A DNA stretch of 64,000 nt from Sediminibacterium sp. (GCF_019264485.1 NZ_JAHVAA010000008.1:62001-126000); one strand, 5' to 3'. Numbered from the stretch's first letter, positions 44,542-53,875 are shown. The notes: generated by a model not told the origin, from the sequence alone. Program-made: numbers and translations.

Positions 44542-45552
44542 ATGCTCAGAAGAATCATCTGCATCGCTTTTATCTTTCTGTTCTTTCAGCAAACCATACA
44601 GGCCCAGAAAGGCAGCAGCGGCAATCCTGTTATTGAAGGTTGGTATGCCGATCCGGAAGGTGTTATTTTCAATAACCAGTATTGGCTCTACCCCACTTTC
44701 TCTGCCAAATATAAAGACCAGGTTTTTCTTGATGCCTTTTCTTCATCAGACATGCTGAACTGGAAAAAGCACCCGCGTATTATTGATACCAGTATCATCA
44801 AATGGGCCTATATGGCTATGTGGGCGCCTTCGGTTGTAAAGAAAGACAATCAATATTTTCTGTTTTTCTCAGCCAATGATATCCAGAGTAAAAAACGAAA
44901 TGGTGTGAAAGATGACCACAACGGGGGGATCGGAATCGCTGTAGCACCGAAACCGGAAGGACCTTATAAAGACTATTTAGGTAGACCTCTCATCAACCAG
45001 TTTTATAATGATGCACAACCGATTGACCAGTTTGTATTTCAGGATAAAGATGGAGAATATTATATCATGTACGGTGGATGGGGTCGCTGTAATTTAGCAA
45101 AACTGAATAAGGATTTTACCGCACTGGTCCCCTTTCCCAATGGCGATATCGTGAAAGAGATTACACCCAAGGGTTATGTAGAAGGTCCTACCATGTTTAT
45201 ACGCAAAGGCACTTACTACCTTATGTGGTCGGAAGGTGGCTGGACCAACGGCAGTTATAAAGTAGCGTATGCAAGGGCTAATAATATCCTTGGCCCTTTT
45301 GAAAGAGAAACCACCATCCTTGAGGCTGATTCAACGATTGCTACTGGTGCCGGACATCATTCGGTAATGAATATTCCGGGTACTGATGAATGGTATATTG
45401 TGTATCACCGCAGACCCATTCCCAATCTCGATCGTGACCACCGCGTGACCTGTATCGACAGGTTGTTTTTTAATGCGGATGGAAGTATACAAAAAGTAAA
45501 GATGACATTTGAAGGTGTAAAAAGAGAATTGAAGCAAGATAGTAGGAATTGA
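44542..45552 (+). CDS. secreted glycoside hydrolase, family 43-like
   Basis: 336 residues with a signal peptide (MLRRIICIAFIFLFFQQTIQAQ). Five-bladed beta-propeller pattern of GH43/DUF377-type enzymes: GWYADPEGVIFNNQYWLYPT (catalytic base Asp), WAPSVVKKDNQYFLFFSAND, DQFVFQDKDGEYYIMYGGWG, VEGPTMFIRKGTYYLMWSEGG (putative acid Glu) and GAGHHSVMNIPGTDEWYIVYHRR. It probably removes arabinose or xylose from plant polysaccharides. It is not part of a SusCD cluster here. The start is placed by the signal peptide. Confidence 0.92.
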   Translation: MLRRIICIAFIFLFFQQTIQAQKGSSGNPVIEGWYADPEGVIFNNQYWLYPTFSAKYKDQVFLDAFSSSDMLNWKKHPRIIDTSIIKWAYMAMWAPSVVKKDNQYFLFFSANDIQSKKRNGVKDDHNGGIGIAVAPKPEGPYKDYLGRPLINQFYNDAQPIDQFVFQDKDGEYYIMYGGWGRCNLAKLNKDFTALVPFPNGDIVKEITPKGYVEGPTMFIRKGTYYLMWSEGGWTNGSYKVAYARANNILGPFERETTILEADSTIATGAGHHSVMNIPGTDEWYIVYHRRPIPNLDRDHRVTCIDRLFFNADGSIQKVKMTFEGVKRELKQDSRN

Positions 45553-45606
45553 TGTGTATGATATTTTTCATGAGCATTTGTTTATTAGAAATACTAAATC
45601 GTTTCT

Positions 45607-46512
45607 ATGCAATCAAACATTGGATTGATATTAGAAGAAAAAGCAGCCGATATCGGCAATTTTATTGTGGGCAGGTTATTACCCTTCCGTCAGAAACGTG
45701 CGGTGGGGCCATTTGTGTTTATTGATCATATAAAACCCACCTGTTTAAAGGATTACCAGAATATGGATGTACCACCACATCCGCATATCGGTTTATCTAC
45801 CTTGACTTATTTATTGGAAGGTTCTATTTTTCACAGAGACAGTATTGGCAGTGCCATAGAAATAAAAGCCGGAGAAGTAAACTGGATGACAGCAGGAAAA
45901 GGTGTAGTGCATTCAGAAAGAACACCCGAATATTTACGAAGGGCTGATAAATTTCTGCATGGTTTTCAGATATGGATTGGTTTACCCAAAGAACTGGAGC
46001 AGTCTGAACCCAGTTTTCACCATATCGACAAAAAAGAAATCCCTGTCTGGGAAGAAGATGGTATCAGTTACAAATTGATTGCAGGTGAAATCGTTGGCAA
46101 AAAATCGCCCGTACCTGTTCACAGTCCATTGTTTTTTCTGGAGATTAAAACCAGTACTGCACAAAAAATAAATATTGGTGAAAAACTCTTTGGTGAAGTG
46201 GGTATGTATGTATTGGATGGCACAGTAAAAATTGAAGGCAATGATTATGGTACGGCCCAATTACTGATTGCGAAAAATGCCAGCTTATGTGAATTTGAAA
46301 CTAATGGAGTAACCACACTGTATTTGTTTGGCGGAGAACCTTTTGATGAGGAGCGTTTTATTTACTGGAACTTTGTAAACTCGGATAAGCATTTGATTGA
46401 GCAGGCAAAAATAAACTGGAAGAATCAGGATGTAAATGCTTTTCCTAAAATTCCGGGTGATGATCAGGATTATGTTCCACTACCTGAATTTCCGATGCAT
46501 AAGAAACCATAG
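45607..46512 (+). CDS. pirin-family protein
   Basis: 301 residues, bicupin. The N-terminal cupin carries the metal ligands in PPHPHIGLSTLTYLLEG and MTAGKGVVHSE; the C-terminal pirin_C domain (about 175-285) follows (PVPVHSPLFFLEIK, GGEPFDEERFIYWNFV). Pirins include quercetin dioxygenase activities and regulatory proteins, so the role is uncertain. It is 54 bp from the GH43 gene. Confidence 0.92.
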   Translation: MQSNIGLILEEKAADIGNFIVGRLLPFRQKRAVGPFVFIDHIKPTCLKDYQNMDVPPHPHIGLSTLTYLLEGSIFHRDSIGSAIEIKAGEVNWMTAGKGVVHSERTPEYLRRADKFLHGFQIWIGLPKELEQSEPSFHHIDKKEIPVWEEDGISYKLIAGEIVGKKSPVPVHSPLFFLEIKTSTAQKINIGEKLFGEVGMYVLDGTVKIEGNDYGTAQLLIAKNASLCEFETNGVTTLYLFGGEPFDEERFIYWNFVNSDKHLIEQAKINWKNQDVNAFPKIPGDDQDYVPLPEFPMHKKP

Positions 46513-46582
46513 AAGCCTGTTGGTTTGGTTATACAACCAACACAAACTGCAAGGAATATAATCGTATCAAATAATAATTCGC

Positions 46583-46684
46583 AACCCTCCGTGCAACTCC
46601 GTGTTCCACTCTGTGGTTAAAAAAAATACCATAGTAACCACAGCGTTTCACGGAGTATGGCACGGAGTTACACAGAGGAGGGAG
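46583..46684. repeat. family B-like palindrome (CTCCGTG/CACGGAG variant)
   Basis: Left side CCTCCGTGCAACTCCGTGTT and CTCTGTGGTTA; right side TAACCACAG...CACGGAG...CACGGAGTTACACAGAGG. It differs in words from the other family B copies, but the nested order is the same. It lies between the convergent pirin and VIT genes. Confidence 0.88.
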
Positions 46685-46715
46685 AATAAGATGGAAGAAC
46701 GGTTGCCGTTGTTGA

Positions 46716-47435
46716 TTACACCTTCACCCCAAACAAATAACCCACCAGCGCCGAAATAACCATGGCAATCGTTCCCCAGATTACAATACGGAAAATGGCT
46801 TTCTTTATACCCGACCCACCTGTTCTGGCAGAAACCGCTCCCAGTATAATTAATGACAGGATGGTAAAACCGTAGAGAAAATATTCCATTTGTAGTACCG
46901 GAGCTAAAATGGTTACCAATAATGGCAATAAACCTCCCGCAGTGAAAGCTGCACCGGAAGCAAAAGCTGCCTGTATTGGGTTTGCCTGACTAACTTCATT
47001 GATACCCAGTTCATCTCTAACATGCGCACCCAAAGCATCTACAGCCGTTAATTCTTTCGCCACCTGCAAAGCAGTTTCTTTTTTGAGTCCGCGCTTTTCA
47101 TAAATCTCGGCCAGTATATTCAGCTCTACTTCAGGCATTTCTTCCAGTTCCTGTTTTTCTCTGGCAATATCTGCTTTTTCAATGTCGGTTTGAGAACTCA
47201 CCGAAACATATTCGCCCGCCGCCATCGACAAAGCACCTGCTACCAGTCCGGCAATAGTAGCCAGTAAAATAGGATCTCTGGTGGTGCTGGCCGCGGCCAC
47301 ACCAATGGCCAGACTTGAAACAGATATTATACCATCATTGGCCCCCAATACTGCCGCGCGCAGCCAGTTACTGCGGTGTATATAATGGCTTTCCAAATAA
47401 TTATCGATGGTGATGTTTTTGTTTGGGGCTTCCAT
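46716..47435 (-). CDS. VIT1/CCC1-family metal transporter
   Basis: 239 residues. Membrane helix 1 region LRAAVLGANDGIISVSSLAIGVAAA, the second helix with AGALSMAAGEYVSVSSQ, the amphipathic metal-binding segment (about 75-135) with EKADIAREKQELEE, and three further helices. This is the VIT1 family, which exports or stores Fe2+/Mn2+. No ferritin-like fusion domain is present. Confidence 0.92.
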   Translation of the reverse strand: MEAPNKNITIDNYLESHYIHRSNWLRAAVLGANDGIISVSSLAIGVAAASTTRDPILLATIAGLVAGALSMAAGEYVSVSSQTDIEKADIAREKQELEEMPEVELNILAEIYEKRGLKKETALQVAKELTAVDALGAHVRDELGINEVSQANPIQAAFASGAAFTAGGLLPLLVTILAPVLQMEYFLYGFTILSLIILGAVSARTGGSGIKKAIFRIVIWGTIAMVISALVGYLFGVKV

Positions 47436-47517
47436 GGTGGGAATGATTTTACTGTATGAAACGGTATTGTTGAAGTTAGGAAGTAAAACTCAAAATGATA
47501 TGGAGGATTGAAAAGGA

Positions 47518-47560
47518 TATTCACCGCGGAGAACGGGAGAACGCAGAGGTTTCGCAGGGG
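47518..47560. repeat. family B half-element
   Basis: TATTCACCGCGGAGAACGGG, then AGAACGCAGAGGTTTCGCAG. It is a right arm without its left partner, 80 bp upstream of the VIT gene start. The rest of the 290-bp space has the word CAGGCGACCAACAATGGCGG (about 47658) also found inverted-like at 49293, and a run of TTCCTTATTTC words (47690-47729). Confidence 0.8.
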
Positions 47561-47727
47561 TGTTTTATAGCCGCCGATGTTGTAGGCCTGATATCAAGTG
47601 AATGAGATAAACAACCCTTCATGAAACAGGGTATCCTTCGTCCAAACACTAGTAATCAGGCGACCAACAATGGCGGAGTATTCTTAATTTCCTGATTCCT
47701 TATTTCATGTTCCTTATTTCTTATTTC

Positions 47728-48849
47728 TTACTCCAACACCTTATCATATACCATATACATCATCCGCCCATTGCCGCCAAGTGATGCTGCAAAGCCTCTC
47801 GATTCGTGGTTAATTTCATTTACGGGATAATAGAGACTTCTTTTCAATCCCAGCGATTCATGATAGCCGTACAATTGAATGGCCATGGCTTTTGATAAAC
47901 CTTTGCCTCTGTATGCTTTGGTTACACCGATACCCAATATACCTGCTCTTGTGAATTTACCGGCGGCACCTGTAAGTAATTTAAAAATGGCACCCAAACC
48001 AATTTTTCCTTTAAAGCTCCTGAAAAGCGAAGTGAGATCGGGCAGTGCAAAACAAAAACCAACGGGTTTGCCATCGACTTCAGCAAAGAGCATTTGTTGA
48101 GGTGCGAGAATGTCTTTCATAGGGCCAAAAAACTCTATGGCTTCTGTATGGCTTAGTTTGGCAAATTCCCATTCGTCTACAAAACATTCATTGATTAAAT
48201 CGGCCAGTATAGCGATATCCCTGTTCCAGTTCTTTTTAGCAACCGTTCTAATAGCTACCTGGTCATAATGCTCAAAACGTTCTTTGGTTGTTTTGTATTG
48301 ATCGCTTGCAAAATCTACATCATAAATCCATAACGGGTATGCAGGACGGTAATGAAGTTTTTCTATATATGCTTTATAATACGGTGGGGTCCATACTGTA
48401 GGAAACATAGGTTCTTCATCAAAAGCCGTTACAAGTAAACCGAGACTGTTGGGTGCACCGCCATTGGCAGGAGCAATTACTTTGGTTACGCCTCTTTCTT
48501 TCAGCCATTGTTCGGCTTCTGTAATCATGGCTGTTACTGCCGGCTCACAGTTTTCTGCTGCGGCAAAAAAACCAATAAAACCTGCACCAGCCTGTTTCTG
48601 TGCCTGATACTTTTTATTGATGATAGCCGCACAGCGAGCCACATCCACTCCATTTTCAGTGGCAATAAACAAACCAAATTCCATGTTCGACGCCATGGCT
48701 GTTTTGCGGGTAAGCATTTTTCTTACATCATCATCTATTTCTGAAACATAGAGCGGATAGCTTTTCATGAGCTCACGCTCCAATGAAACAAAACGTTTTA
48801 AGTCTGACTTATTAGCTGGGTTGATTGGGGTGATGAGCGGGGCATGCAT
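47728..48849 (-). CDS. GNAT-like acetyltransferase
   Basis: 373 residues from MHAPLITPINPANKSDL (ATG 48849). The frame is open to 48909 but the extension overlaps the next gene. It looks like a tandem GNAT protein: the N-terminal half has FGLFIATENGVDVARCAAIINKKYQ, and the C-terminal half carries GILGIGVTKAYRGKGLSKAMA, the acetyl-CoA-binding RGKGxA-like loop, followed by SLGLKRSLYYPVNEINHESRGFAASLG. The substrate is unknown. Confidence 0.8.
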   Translation of the reverse strand: MHAPLITPINPANKSDLKRFVSLERELMKSYPLYVSEIDDDVRKMLTRKTAMASNMEFGLFIATENGVDVARCAAIINKKYQAQKQAGAGFIGFFAAAENCEPAVTAMITEAEQWLKERGVTKVIAPANGGAPNSLGLLVTAFDEEPMFPTVWTPPYYKAYIEKLHYRPAYPLWIYDVDFASDQYKTTKERFEHYDQVAIRTVAKKNWNRDIAILADLINECFVDEWEFAKLSHTEAIEFFGPMKDILAPQQMLFAEVDGKPVGFCFALPDLTSLFRSFKGKIGLGAIFKLLTGAAGKFTRAGILGIGVTKAYRGKGLSKAMAIQLYGYHESLGLKRSLYYPVNEINHESRGFAASLGGNGRMMYMVYDKVLE

Positions 48850-48860
48850 ACTGTTGTTAT

Positions 48861-49163
48861 TTATTTTGCCTTTATGGAAGTTATTTTTATCATTGGCGCC
48901 GTCATGCACTCAGCGGTAAGAAGCTGCTCTCCCATCTCCTCATAACTGATACAAACCTTAACCCCCATGTGCTGAAATTGCGGATCTATATCCTGTCTGA
49001 ATACACGGATGGTAGCTGAGTCTCCAAATACCACATACCCATCTATAGTTGCACAGTTGGGGGTATAGTATAGCGTAACATCTTCACAACTGAATGCGTA
49101 TTTTTTTGTACAGGCGCACAGTAGGGTTGTTATTATAATCGTAAAGAGAACTAATTTTTTCAT
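48861..49163 (-). CDS. small lipoprotein of unknown function
   Basis: 100 residues with lipobox TLLCAC (Cys 18 probable) and four further cysteines in the mature part (SCED, NCAT, VCIS, ECMT), possibly two disulfides. No family recognised. It ends 11 bp before the GNAT-like gene start, so they may be co-transcribed. Confidence 0.65.
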   Translation of the reverse strand: MKKLVLFTIIITTLLCACTKKYAFSCEDVTLYYTPNCATIDGYVVFGDSATIRVFRQDIDPQFQHMGVKVCISYEEMGEQLLTAECMTAPMIKITSIKAK

Positions 49164-49289
49164 GTCTATCCCTGATTACATATTTCGTTAAACATACTAT
49201 GTGTAATTCAACCAACCCTCTATGTCTTTGTTACTCGCTTAACAAACATCAGAAAACAATCAATGTTGACAACTTATACCTAATCGTTG

Positions 49290-49305
49290 TTGGTCGGGCG
49301 ACCAA
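49290..49305. repeat. TTGGTCG hairpin
   Basis: TTGGTCG GG CGACCAA forms a perfect 7-bp stem in the 259-bp space between the lipoprotein and zinc-ribbon genes. The rest of that space (49164-49422) shows nothing recognisable apart from the shared word GGCGACCAATAACGGCGAG, similar to 47658. Confidence 0.6.
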
Positions 49306-49422
49306 TAACGGCGAGATAGTTTGCGCCGCAGTTGTTGTGTATCGCACCTCAGTTGTTCTAATAAGACTGCCCTACATAAAATAACATATCTGTCGTCGCA
49401 GATATTTACAATACTTCTTTTA

Positions 49423-49647
49423 TCAGGAATTACTGCCCAAAAACCACTCAATCCTCGTACACTCCGAACAAACAAAACAGGTAGCTGATCGGTCGGCCCA
49501 GTCGATACCAAAGAAAGAGCTGGAGGCTTTGTTGAGTTGTGCTTTACGCACCCAAAACAAGTTGTTGCTGCAATGCGGGCAGATCAATGATCGTCCGTTT
49601 ACCTGCACAGGTTCTGGTTCGGGTATTGTTTTTTTAAAGAGGCTCAT
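49423..49647 (-). CDS. small zinc-ribbon protein
   Basis: 74 residues with CPHC (about 23-26) and CSEC (about 60-63) knuckles, the pattern of a rubredoxin-like or nucleic-acid-binding zinc ribbon (DUF2082-like), and a conserved C-terminal RIEWFLG. No enzymatic role can be assigned. It is 18 bp downstream of the next secreted-protein gene. Confidence 0.75.
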   Translation of the reverse strand: MSLFKKTIPEPEPVQVNGRSLICPHCSNNLFWVRKAQLNKASSSFFGIDWADRSATCFVCSECTRIEWFLGSNS

Positions 49648-49665
49648 CTGCCGTATTTCAATTTG

Positions 49666-50031
49666 TTATTTAAACTCCACCTGTGTCAACGAATATTTTG
49701 CTTCATCACGGTATCGTTGCTTCAATCCTTCCAATTGTTTTTCTGCATCGGCTGCTGTAGGATACACATTGATATTGGAGGTACAGCCCGATTCATTTTT
49801 ACATGTTTTATTTACCCAGTCGCCCCACATTTTACTCATTTCCTTGATTTTCTCAGGATCGTTAGGCATCTGTTGAATGTTTGTATAAACGACATACTGT
49901 TTTCCGGAAACCTGTTTACTACCCCATGCCCCGGAATGATAGAAATAGAACACCTTATTTTCTTCAGTTGCCACAGCCGTATCACTTACAGCGCATACAA
50001 CAAGGCAAAAGCATAACATAAGCAGTTTCAT
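49666..50031 (-). CDS. small secreted protein of unknown function
   Basis: 121 residues from MKLLMLCFCLVVCAVSDTAVA (signal peptide). The mature part is tyrosine- and lysine-rich with two cysteines (NKTCKNESGC) that can form a short disulfide loop, and it resembles a SPOR-type layout only vaguely (NVYPTAADAEKQLEGLKQRY). A larger frame to 50193 reads through the (GGAA) repeat, which argues against that longer start. Probably co-transcribed with the zinc-ribbon gene. Confidence 0.7.
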   Translation of the reverse strand: MKLLMLCFCLVVCAVSDTAVATEENKVFYFYHSGAWGSKQVSGKQYVVYTNIQQMPNDPEKIKEMSKMWGDWVNKTCKNESGCTSNINVYPTAADAEKQLEGLKQRYRDEAKYSLTQVEFK

Positions 50032-50145
50032 AGTGCGGATTGATAATGAGAAAAATATTCGTGGGGGGAACTCTAATATAGTAATTATTCTGAATAATGC
50101 AAGCCCCAAAGAATAAGAAATAAGGAATATGAAATAAGAAACAGA

Positions 50146-50173
50146 GGAAGGAAGGAAGGAAGGAAGGAAGGAA
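50146..50173. repeat. (GGAA)7 microsatellite
   Basis: Seven consecutive GGAA units, preceded by GAATAAGAAATAAGGAATAT and AAATAAGAAACAGA (AAATAAG words, 50111-50143). It lies in the 191-bp space between the secreted-protein and HTH genes. Confidence 0.95.
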
Positions 50174-50175
50174 GT

Positions 50176-50211
50176 AAAGAAAGAGGTTTTCATGAGAACA
50201 CCTCTTTCTTT
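50176..50211 (-). terminator. terminator of the HTH/DUF2975 operon
   Basis: Perfect 12-bp stem AAAGAAAGAGGT (50176-50187) / ACCTCTTTCTTT (50200-50211) with a 12-base loop. It is 11 bp downstream of the HTH stop in minus orientation. Confidence 0.75.
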
Positions 50212-50222
50212 TCGTATACGGA

Positions 50223-50438
50223 TTATTGCTTGTTGTTTTCCACGTATTCAAGAATATCGGCGGGCTGACAGTTTAGTGCTTTGCATATAGCTTCCAAAGT
50301 GCTGAAACGTACGGCTTTTGCCTTTCCTGTTTTTAGAATAGAAAGGTTGGAGAGCGTGAGGTCTACTTTTTCTGACAACTCGTTCAACGACATTTTCCGC
50401 CTTGCCATCATCACATCTAAATTCACTACTATCGGCAT
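50223..50438 (-). CDS. Cro/CI-type HTH regulator (YozG-like)
   Basis: 71 residues: an XRE helix-turn-helix of the short YozG group (VNLDVMMARRKMSLNELSEKVDLTLSNLSILKTGKAKAVRFSTLEAICKALNCQPADILEY). It starts 3 bp after the DUF2975 stop. In Firmicutes and Bacteroidota these genes commonly form a DUF2975 + HTH pair (established knowledge). Its own operon is the likely target. Confidence 0.93.
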   Translation of the reverse strand: MPIVVNLDVMMARRKMSLNELSEKVDLTLSNLSILKTGKAKAVRFSTLEAICKALNCQPADILEYVENNKQ

Positions 50439-50441
50439 GGC

Positions 50442-50978
50442 TTATACAGTTAAATCGTTTTCATTTTGAAGAGCCAGTCCTCTTTTAAAAATCTGCGCTA
50501 TTGCATACACTACTGCCGCCATCAGAATAAAAGCCTGGGCATCGCCCCAGAACTGGTCAAGGTTTTCGGTTAGATAACCATGATGCTGCATGGTTCTCGC
50601 CGACTGCCGGGCAAAATAACTGATCAACCCGATAGAAAAAGTATAATAACTGATATCCAATATTTGTTTGGCAGCAAAATCACTGAAAGGTTTTAACAGG
50701 TCAATCTTACTCACCAGGGTAATCAGTTTGTAGAATAAACACACTTTCATCAGCGCAATAAACAGTATAAAACTATACATACAGAAGAAAGCCCATCTAC
50801 TACGCTCATACATGTCAGTAAGATCAAGTTTCTGATACAGTTTACCAACGAATGCAGGATTTACGATACTGAAGATAAAATTTACCAACAGACCGCCTGC
50901 TTCAATACTGAGACCAACAAAAATGATCCAGGCAATGATGGTTAAGGCTTTGAATAAGAAGTTGTTTGTTGTTGACAT
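50442..50978 (-). CDS. DUF2975 membrane protein
   Basis: 178 residues with four membrane helices (about 10-30, 62-84, 112-130, 148-168). Typical DUF2975, always with a small HTH gene as here. Function unknown; pairs of this type behave like small membrane-coupled regulatory units. A consensus promoter box lies at 51005-51012. Confidence 0.9.
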   Translation of the reverse strand: MSTTNNFLFKALTIIAWIIFVGLSIEAGGLLVNFIFSIVNPAFVGKLYQKLDLTDMYERSRWAFFCMYSFILFIALMKVCLFYKLITLVSKIDLLKPFSDFAAKQILDISYYTFSIGLISYFARQSARTMQHHGYLTENLDQFWGDAQAFILMAAVVYAIAQIFKRGLALQNENDLTV

Positions 50979-51004
50979 TGTTATGAATGTTTAGGTTGAT
51001 AAGG

Positions 51005-51012
51005 CAAAAGTA
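51005..51012 (-). promoter_or_regulatory. -7 box of the DUF2975/HTH operon
   Basis: Minus-strand TACTTTTG (TAnnTTTG), 26 bp before the DUF2975 ATG, next to AT-rich inverted sequence (AATAAATATTTATT). Confidence 0.55.
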
Positions 51013-51189
51013 ATAAATATTTATTGAAAAACAATAAATTTATTTTGATAAAAGGGAATAATAATAAGAAATAAGGTCCAAAGGACTCCCAAGGAGAATA
51101 GCAAATAAGAAACAGAGGAGGAATAGAAGCATTTCAATATGTTGCTAAACACCTAAATGTTCGTCATCCTTCGCTCTCCGACTTTGCGT

Positions 51190-51215
51190 CTACCGGACTT
51201 TCGGTCTTTTCGGTC
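51190..51215. repeat. family C half-element
   Basis: TACCGGACTTTCGGTCTTTT followed by CGGTCT, a single arm like that at 11580-11600. Confidence 0.7.
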
Positions 51216-51228
51216 TGGTCCCCTACCT

Positions 51229-51262
51229 AAAAAAAACTGTGGCTCCCCACCGGGAGCCACAG
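51229..51262 (-). terminator. terminator of the S9 peptidase gene
   Basis: CTGTGGCTCCC (51237-51247) / GGGAGCCACAG (51252-51262), a perfect 11-bp stem with 4-base loop, followed on the minus strand by a T-run (A-run 51229-51236 on plus). Confidence 0.88.
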
Positions 51263-51343
51263 CCCATTAGAAATCATTCTACTTTCTAATCCCTTGTATC
51301 TTGTTCCTTGTCTCTTTATTTCCTGATTTCTTATTTCTAATTT

Positions 51344-53875
51344 CTAATTTCTCCTCCCTGCTCTTCCATTCTGCTCCACTTCCTTATTCATCTCTTCAAT
51401 ATCTGTTTCTGTTCTACCGGTTTTATCGCCTAACAGGTGTTCTGCGAAATAGTCGGCCTGTCTCCAGAAGAAATACTCTGTCATATCACCATAACCATGA
51501 CGCTGTCCGGGCAGAATTACCAGGTCGAAACGTTTGTTGGCACGGATCAATGCATTGGCCATACGAATGGTATTGGCAGGGTGTACGTTGTTATCAATAT
51601 CACCATGCGATAACATGAGTTTACCTTTCAGGTTTTTGGCGATATCGGGGTTCTTTTCAATGCTGTAAAGGAAAGATGTGTCGCCTTTATCGCTCACCGT
51701 TTCTTTAACACCATGGTGCTGCTCACTCCACCATCTGTTATACACAGAATTATCGTGGTTACCGGCAGATGATACAGCCACTTTAAAGAAATCGGGATAT
51801 ACCAGCATGGCTGCGGTACTCATAAAACCACCACCCGAGTGACCATGAATACCCACTCGGTTAATGTCGATGTATTTAAAACGATCAGCCAATTGTTCTG
51901 CAACTGCTTTTTTATCGGCCAAACCATAATCGCGGAGGTTTCCGTAACCATAGTTGTGGTACCATTTGCTGCGTGCAGGGTGTCCGCCACGGTTACCCAG
52001 TGTAATTACAATAAAGCCCATCTGCGCCAAACGGTCGGTTCTGTCGAAACCACGACCAAAAGCTTTGTTTACGGCTTCTGTCTGCGGACCCGGATATACA
52101 TACTCAATCAGGGGGTATTTTTTGGTACTGTCAAAATCGAAAGGCTTGTAGATGGTTCCGTAGATATCGGTAATACCATCATCGGCTTTGGCCTTGAAAA
52201 TTTCAGGGAACTTATAACCCGATGCAAACAATGAAGTGAAATCAGCCGTTTCCAGGTCGAGTATTTTTTTACCTTCTGCGTTGTACAATACAGATTTCGG
52301 TACGGTGTTTACACGAGAATAGTTATCGATAAAGAAACTGTTACCATCATTCATACGCATGGCATGATCGAAATCGCCGGCATTCAGCAATCTCATACCT
52401 GTACCATCGAAGTTAATGCGGTAAGCATGCAGGTAATAAGGATCTTCTCCTGCTTCTTTTCCATTGGCAGAGAAATACAATACACGTTTGGTTTCATCCA
52501 CACCCAAAACATCTTCGCAATGGAAGGCACCGGTGGTGATCTGGTTTTTCAGTTTACCATTCTCATCATAGAGATAAAAATGTGCCCAACCATCGCGCTC
52601 ACTCCACTGAATAAATTCTTTACCTCCATTGATCAACGCAATCTGGTTGCTTTCTATATATGTATTAAAACGCTCTTCTACCAGTGCTTTCACAGTTCCT
52701 GTAGCCACATCTACCACGCATACATCAATACGCTTCTGATCGCGGCTGGTACGGGTAAAATAGAATTTATCTTTGGTGCCCAGCCAGATGCTTGGTCTCC
52801 AGTCATCATCACGTGTATTTACTTTTGCAGGCGTGGCCCATGCACCCACTGCTTGGTCTTTGAAAGCAGAAACATTCAGTTCCTTGCTGGTTTTATTGGC
52901 TACATCAAACAAATACATATGGTCTACAGGTGATTCTTTTTCACCGGGCATCCAGTATTTATAGGTTTCGAGTGTAGGACGTGGATTGGCCACACTGTTG
53001 ATTACCCAAAGACTTTTCACTTTGCGGTTGTCTACCCTGCGCATAGTGAAATATTTTGAATCGGGCGACCATAAAGCAAAAACAGGTCTTCTTCTTTTGG
53101 CTTCTTTTTCTTTTTCTTCATCGGTCATACCACTGCCGGAAAGGTTCCCATCATTATAATAACCATATCCGTCAATACCATCTTTGGTGAGTGCATATTC
53201 TACAATGGTAGAATCGTTTTCATTCTTCAAAGCTTTTTCATAATTGGCTTTGTCCATCCAGTACACATTGTAGTTTTTACCAAACACAATGGTATTGCCA
53301 TCAGGGGAAAGATTGGCCCAATTTGGTTTTCTTTTTGGCTTTTTGAAATCAGGAAGTTCTACCAGCTCACCTGTAGTCAGGTTATATTCAAAATAGAATA
53401 CTTTTTTGGTGGTTGTAGTGGCTGCAGCAGCACCGGCAGCACCACGACGGCCTGTTGTAGCCGCTGTATCTTTTTTCACTTCATCCTGTGTGCTCTTCAC
53501 TTCAAACTGAATCCAGTTTTCATCGCGTACAAAACGCATACTGTCAAGTCCGAGGTTCTGTGCATCAAAAGGATCTTTTACAATACGGGTAATTTTGGCA
53601 GCGAGGTCGGCATTATCAAACAATACTTTCTTCTCTCCTTTTACCGGGTCTACGATATACCACTTTTTACCTTCGGTGGTTTCGTACATATACCAGAATT
53701 TTTCGGAGTTCTTTAACCAATGTGGATCCACATTGGTACTGAAGATCATTTTGCCGAGTTTCTTGGGAGAGAAACGGGCCGCCAAAGCATAGTTGGCCTT
53801 GGTAACGGGGGTATGTTGTGCAATAGTGGCAAATGCAAACAGCATGCATATTGACAACAGCATGAATTTTCTCAT
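51344..53875 (-). CDS. S9-family prolyl oligopeptidase (DPP-IV-like)
   Basis: 843 residues with signal peptide (MRKFMLLSICMLFAFATIAQ), a DPP-IV N-terminal beta-propeller (about 100-560) and a C-terminal alpha/beta hydrolase (about 600-843). The triad: Ser in GIHGHSGGGFMSTAAML, Asp in SHGDIDNNVHPANT, His in LPGQRHGYGDM. It releases dipeptides or short peptides in the periplasm. The region with KKDTAATTGRRGAAGAAAATTTT (about 125-160) is a low-complexity Ala/Thr-rich insert. Confidence 0.94.
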   Translation of the reverse strand: MRKFMLLSICMLFAFATIAQHTPVTKANYALAARFSPKKLGKMIFSTNVDPHWLKNSEKFWYMYETTEGKKWYIVDPVKGEKKVLFDNADLAAKITRIVKDPFDAQNLGLDSMRFVRDENWIQFEVKSTQDEVKKDTAATTGRRGAAGAAAATTTTKKVFYFEYNLTTGELVELPDFKKPKRKPNWANLSPDGNTIVFGKNYNVYWMDKANYEKALKNENDSTIVEYALTKDGIDGYGYYNDGNLSGSGMTDEEKEKEAKRRRPVFALWSPDSKYFTMRRVDNRKVKSLWVINSVANPRPTLETYKYWMPGEKESPVDHMYLFDVANKTSKELNVSAFKDQAVGAWATPAKVNTRDDDWRPSIWLGTKDKFYFTRTSRDQKRIDVCVVDVATGTVKALVEERFNTYIESNQIALINGGKEFIQWSERDGWAHFYLYDENGKLKNQITTGAFHCEDVLGVDETKRVLYFSANGKEAGEDPYYLHAYRINFDGTGMRLLNAGDFDHAMRMNDGNSFFIDNYSRVNTVPKSVLYNAEGKKILDLETADFTSLFASGYKFPEIFKAKADDGITDIYGTIYKPFDFDSTKKYPLIEYVYPGPQTEAVNKAFGRGFDRTDRLAQMGFIVITLGNRGGHPARSKWYHNYGYGNLRDYGLADKKAVAEQLADRFKYIDINRVGIHGHSGGGFMSTAAMLVYPDFFKVAVSSAGNHDNSVYNRWWSEQHHGVKETVSDKGDTSFLYSIEKNPDIAKNLKGKLMLSHGDIDNNVHPANTIRMANALIRANKRFDLVILPGQRHGYGDMTEYFFWRQADYFAEHLLGDKTGRTETDIEEMNKEVEQNGRAGRRN

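Larger units (their letters stand above)
50979..51343. other. intergenic region with promoter, word repeats and terminator
   Basis: 365 bp without a gene. It holds the HTH/DUF2975 promoter box, AAATAAGAAATAAGG and GTCCAAAGGACTCCCAAGGA words (about 51062-51110), a family C half-arm (51190-51215), and the terminator of the S9 peptidase gene. Confidence 0.6.

Noticed and set aside
49982..50251. Minus-strand frame reading through the GGAA tract
   Set aside because: It encodes low-complexity FLPSFLPSFL from the microsatellite and overlaps the terminator and a better-supported secreted-protein start.
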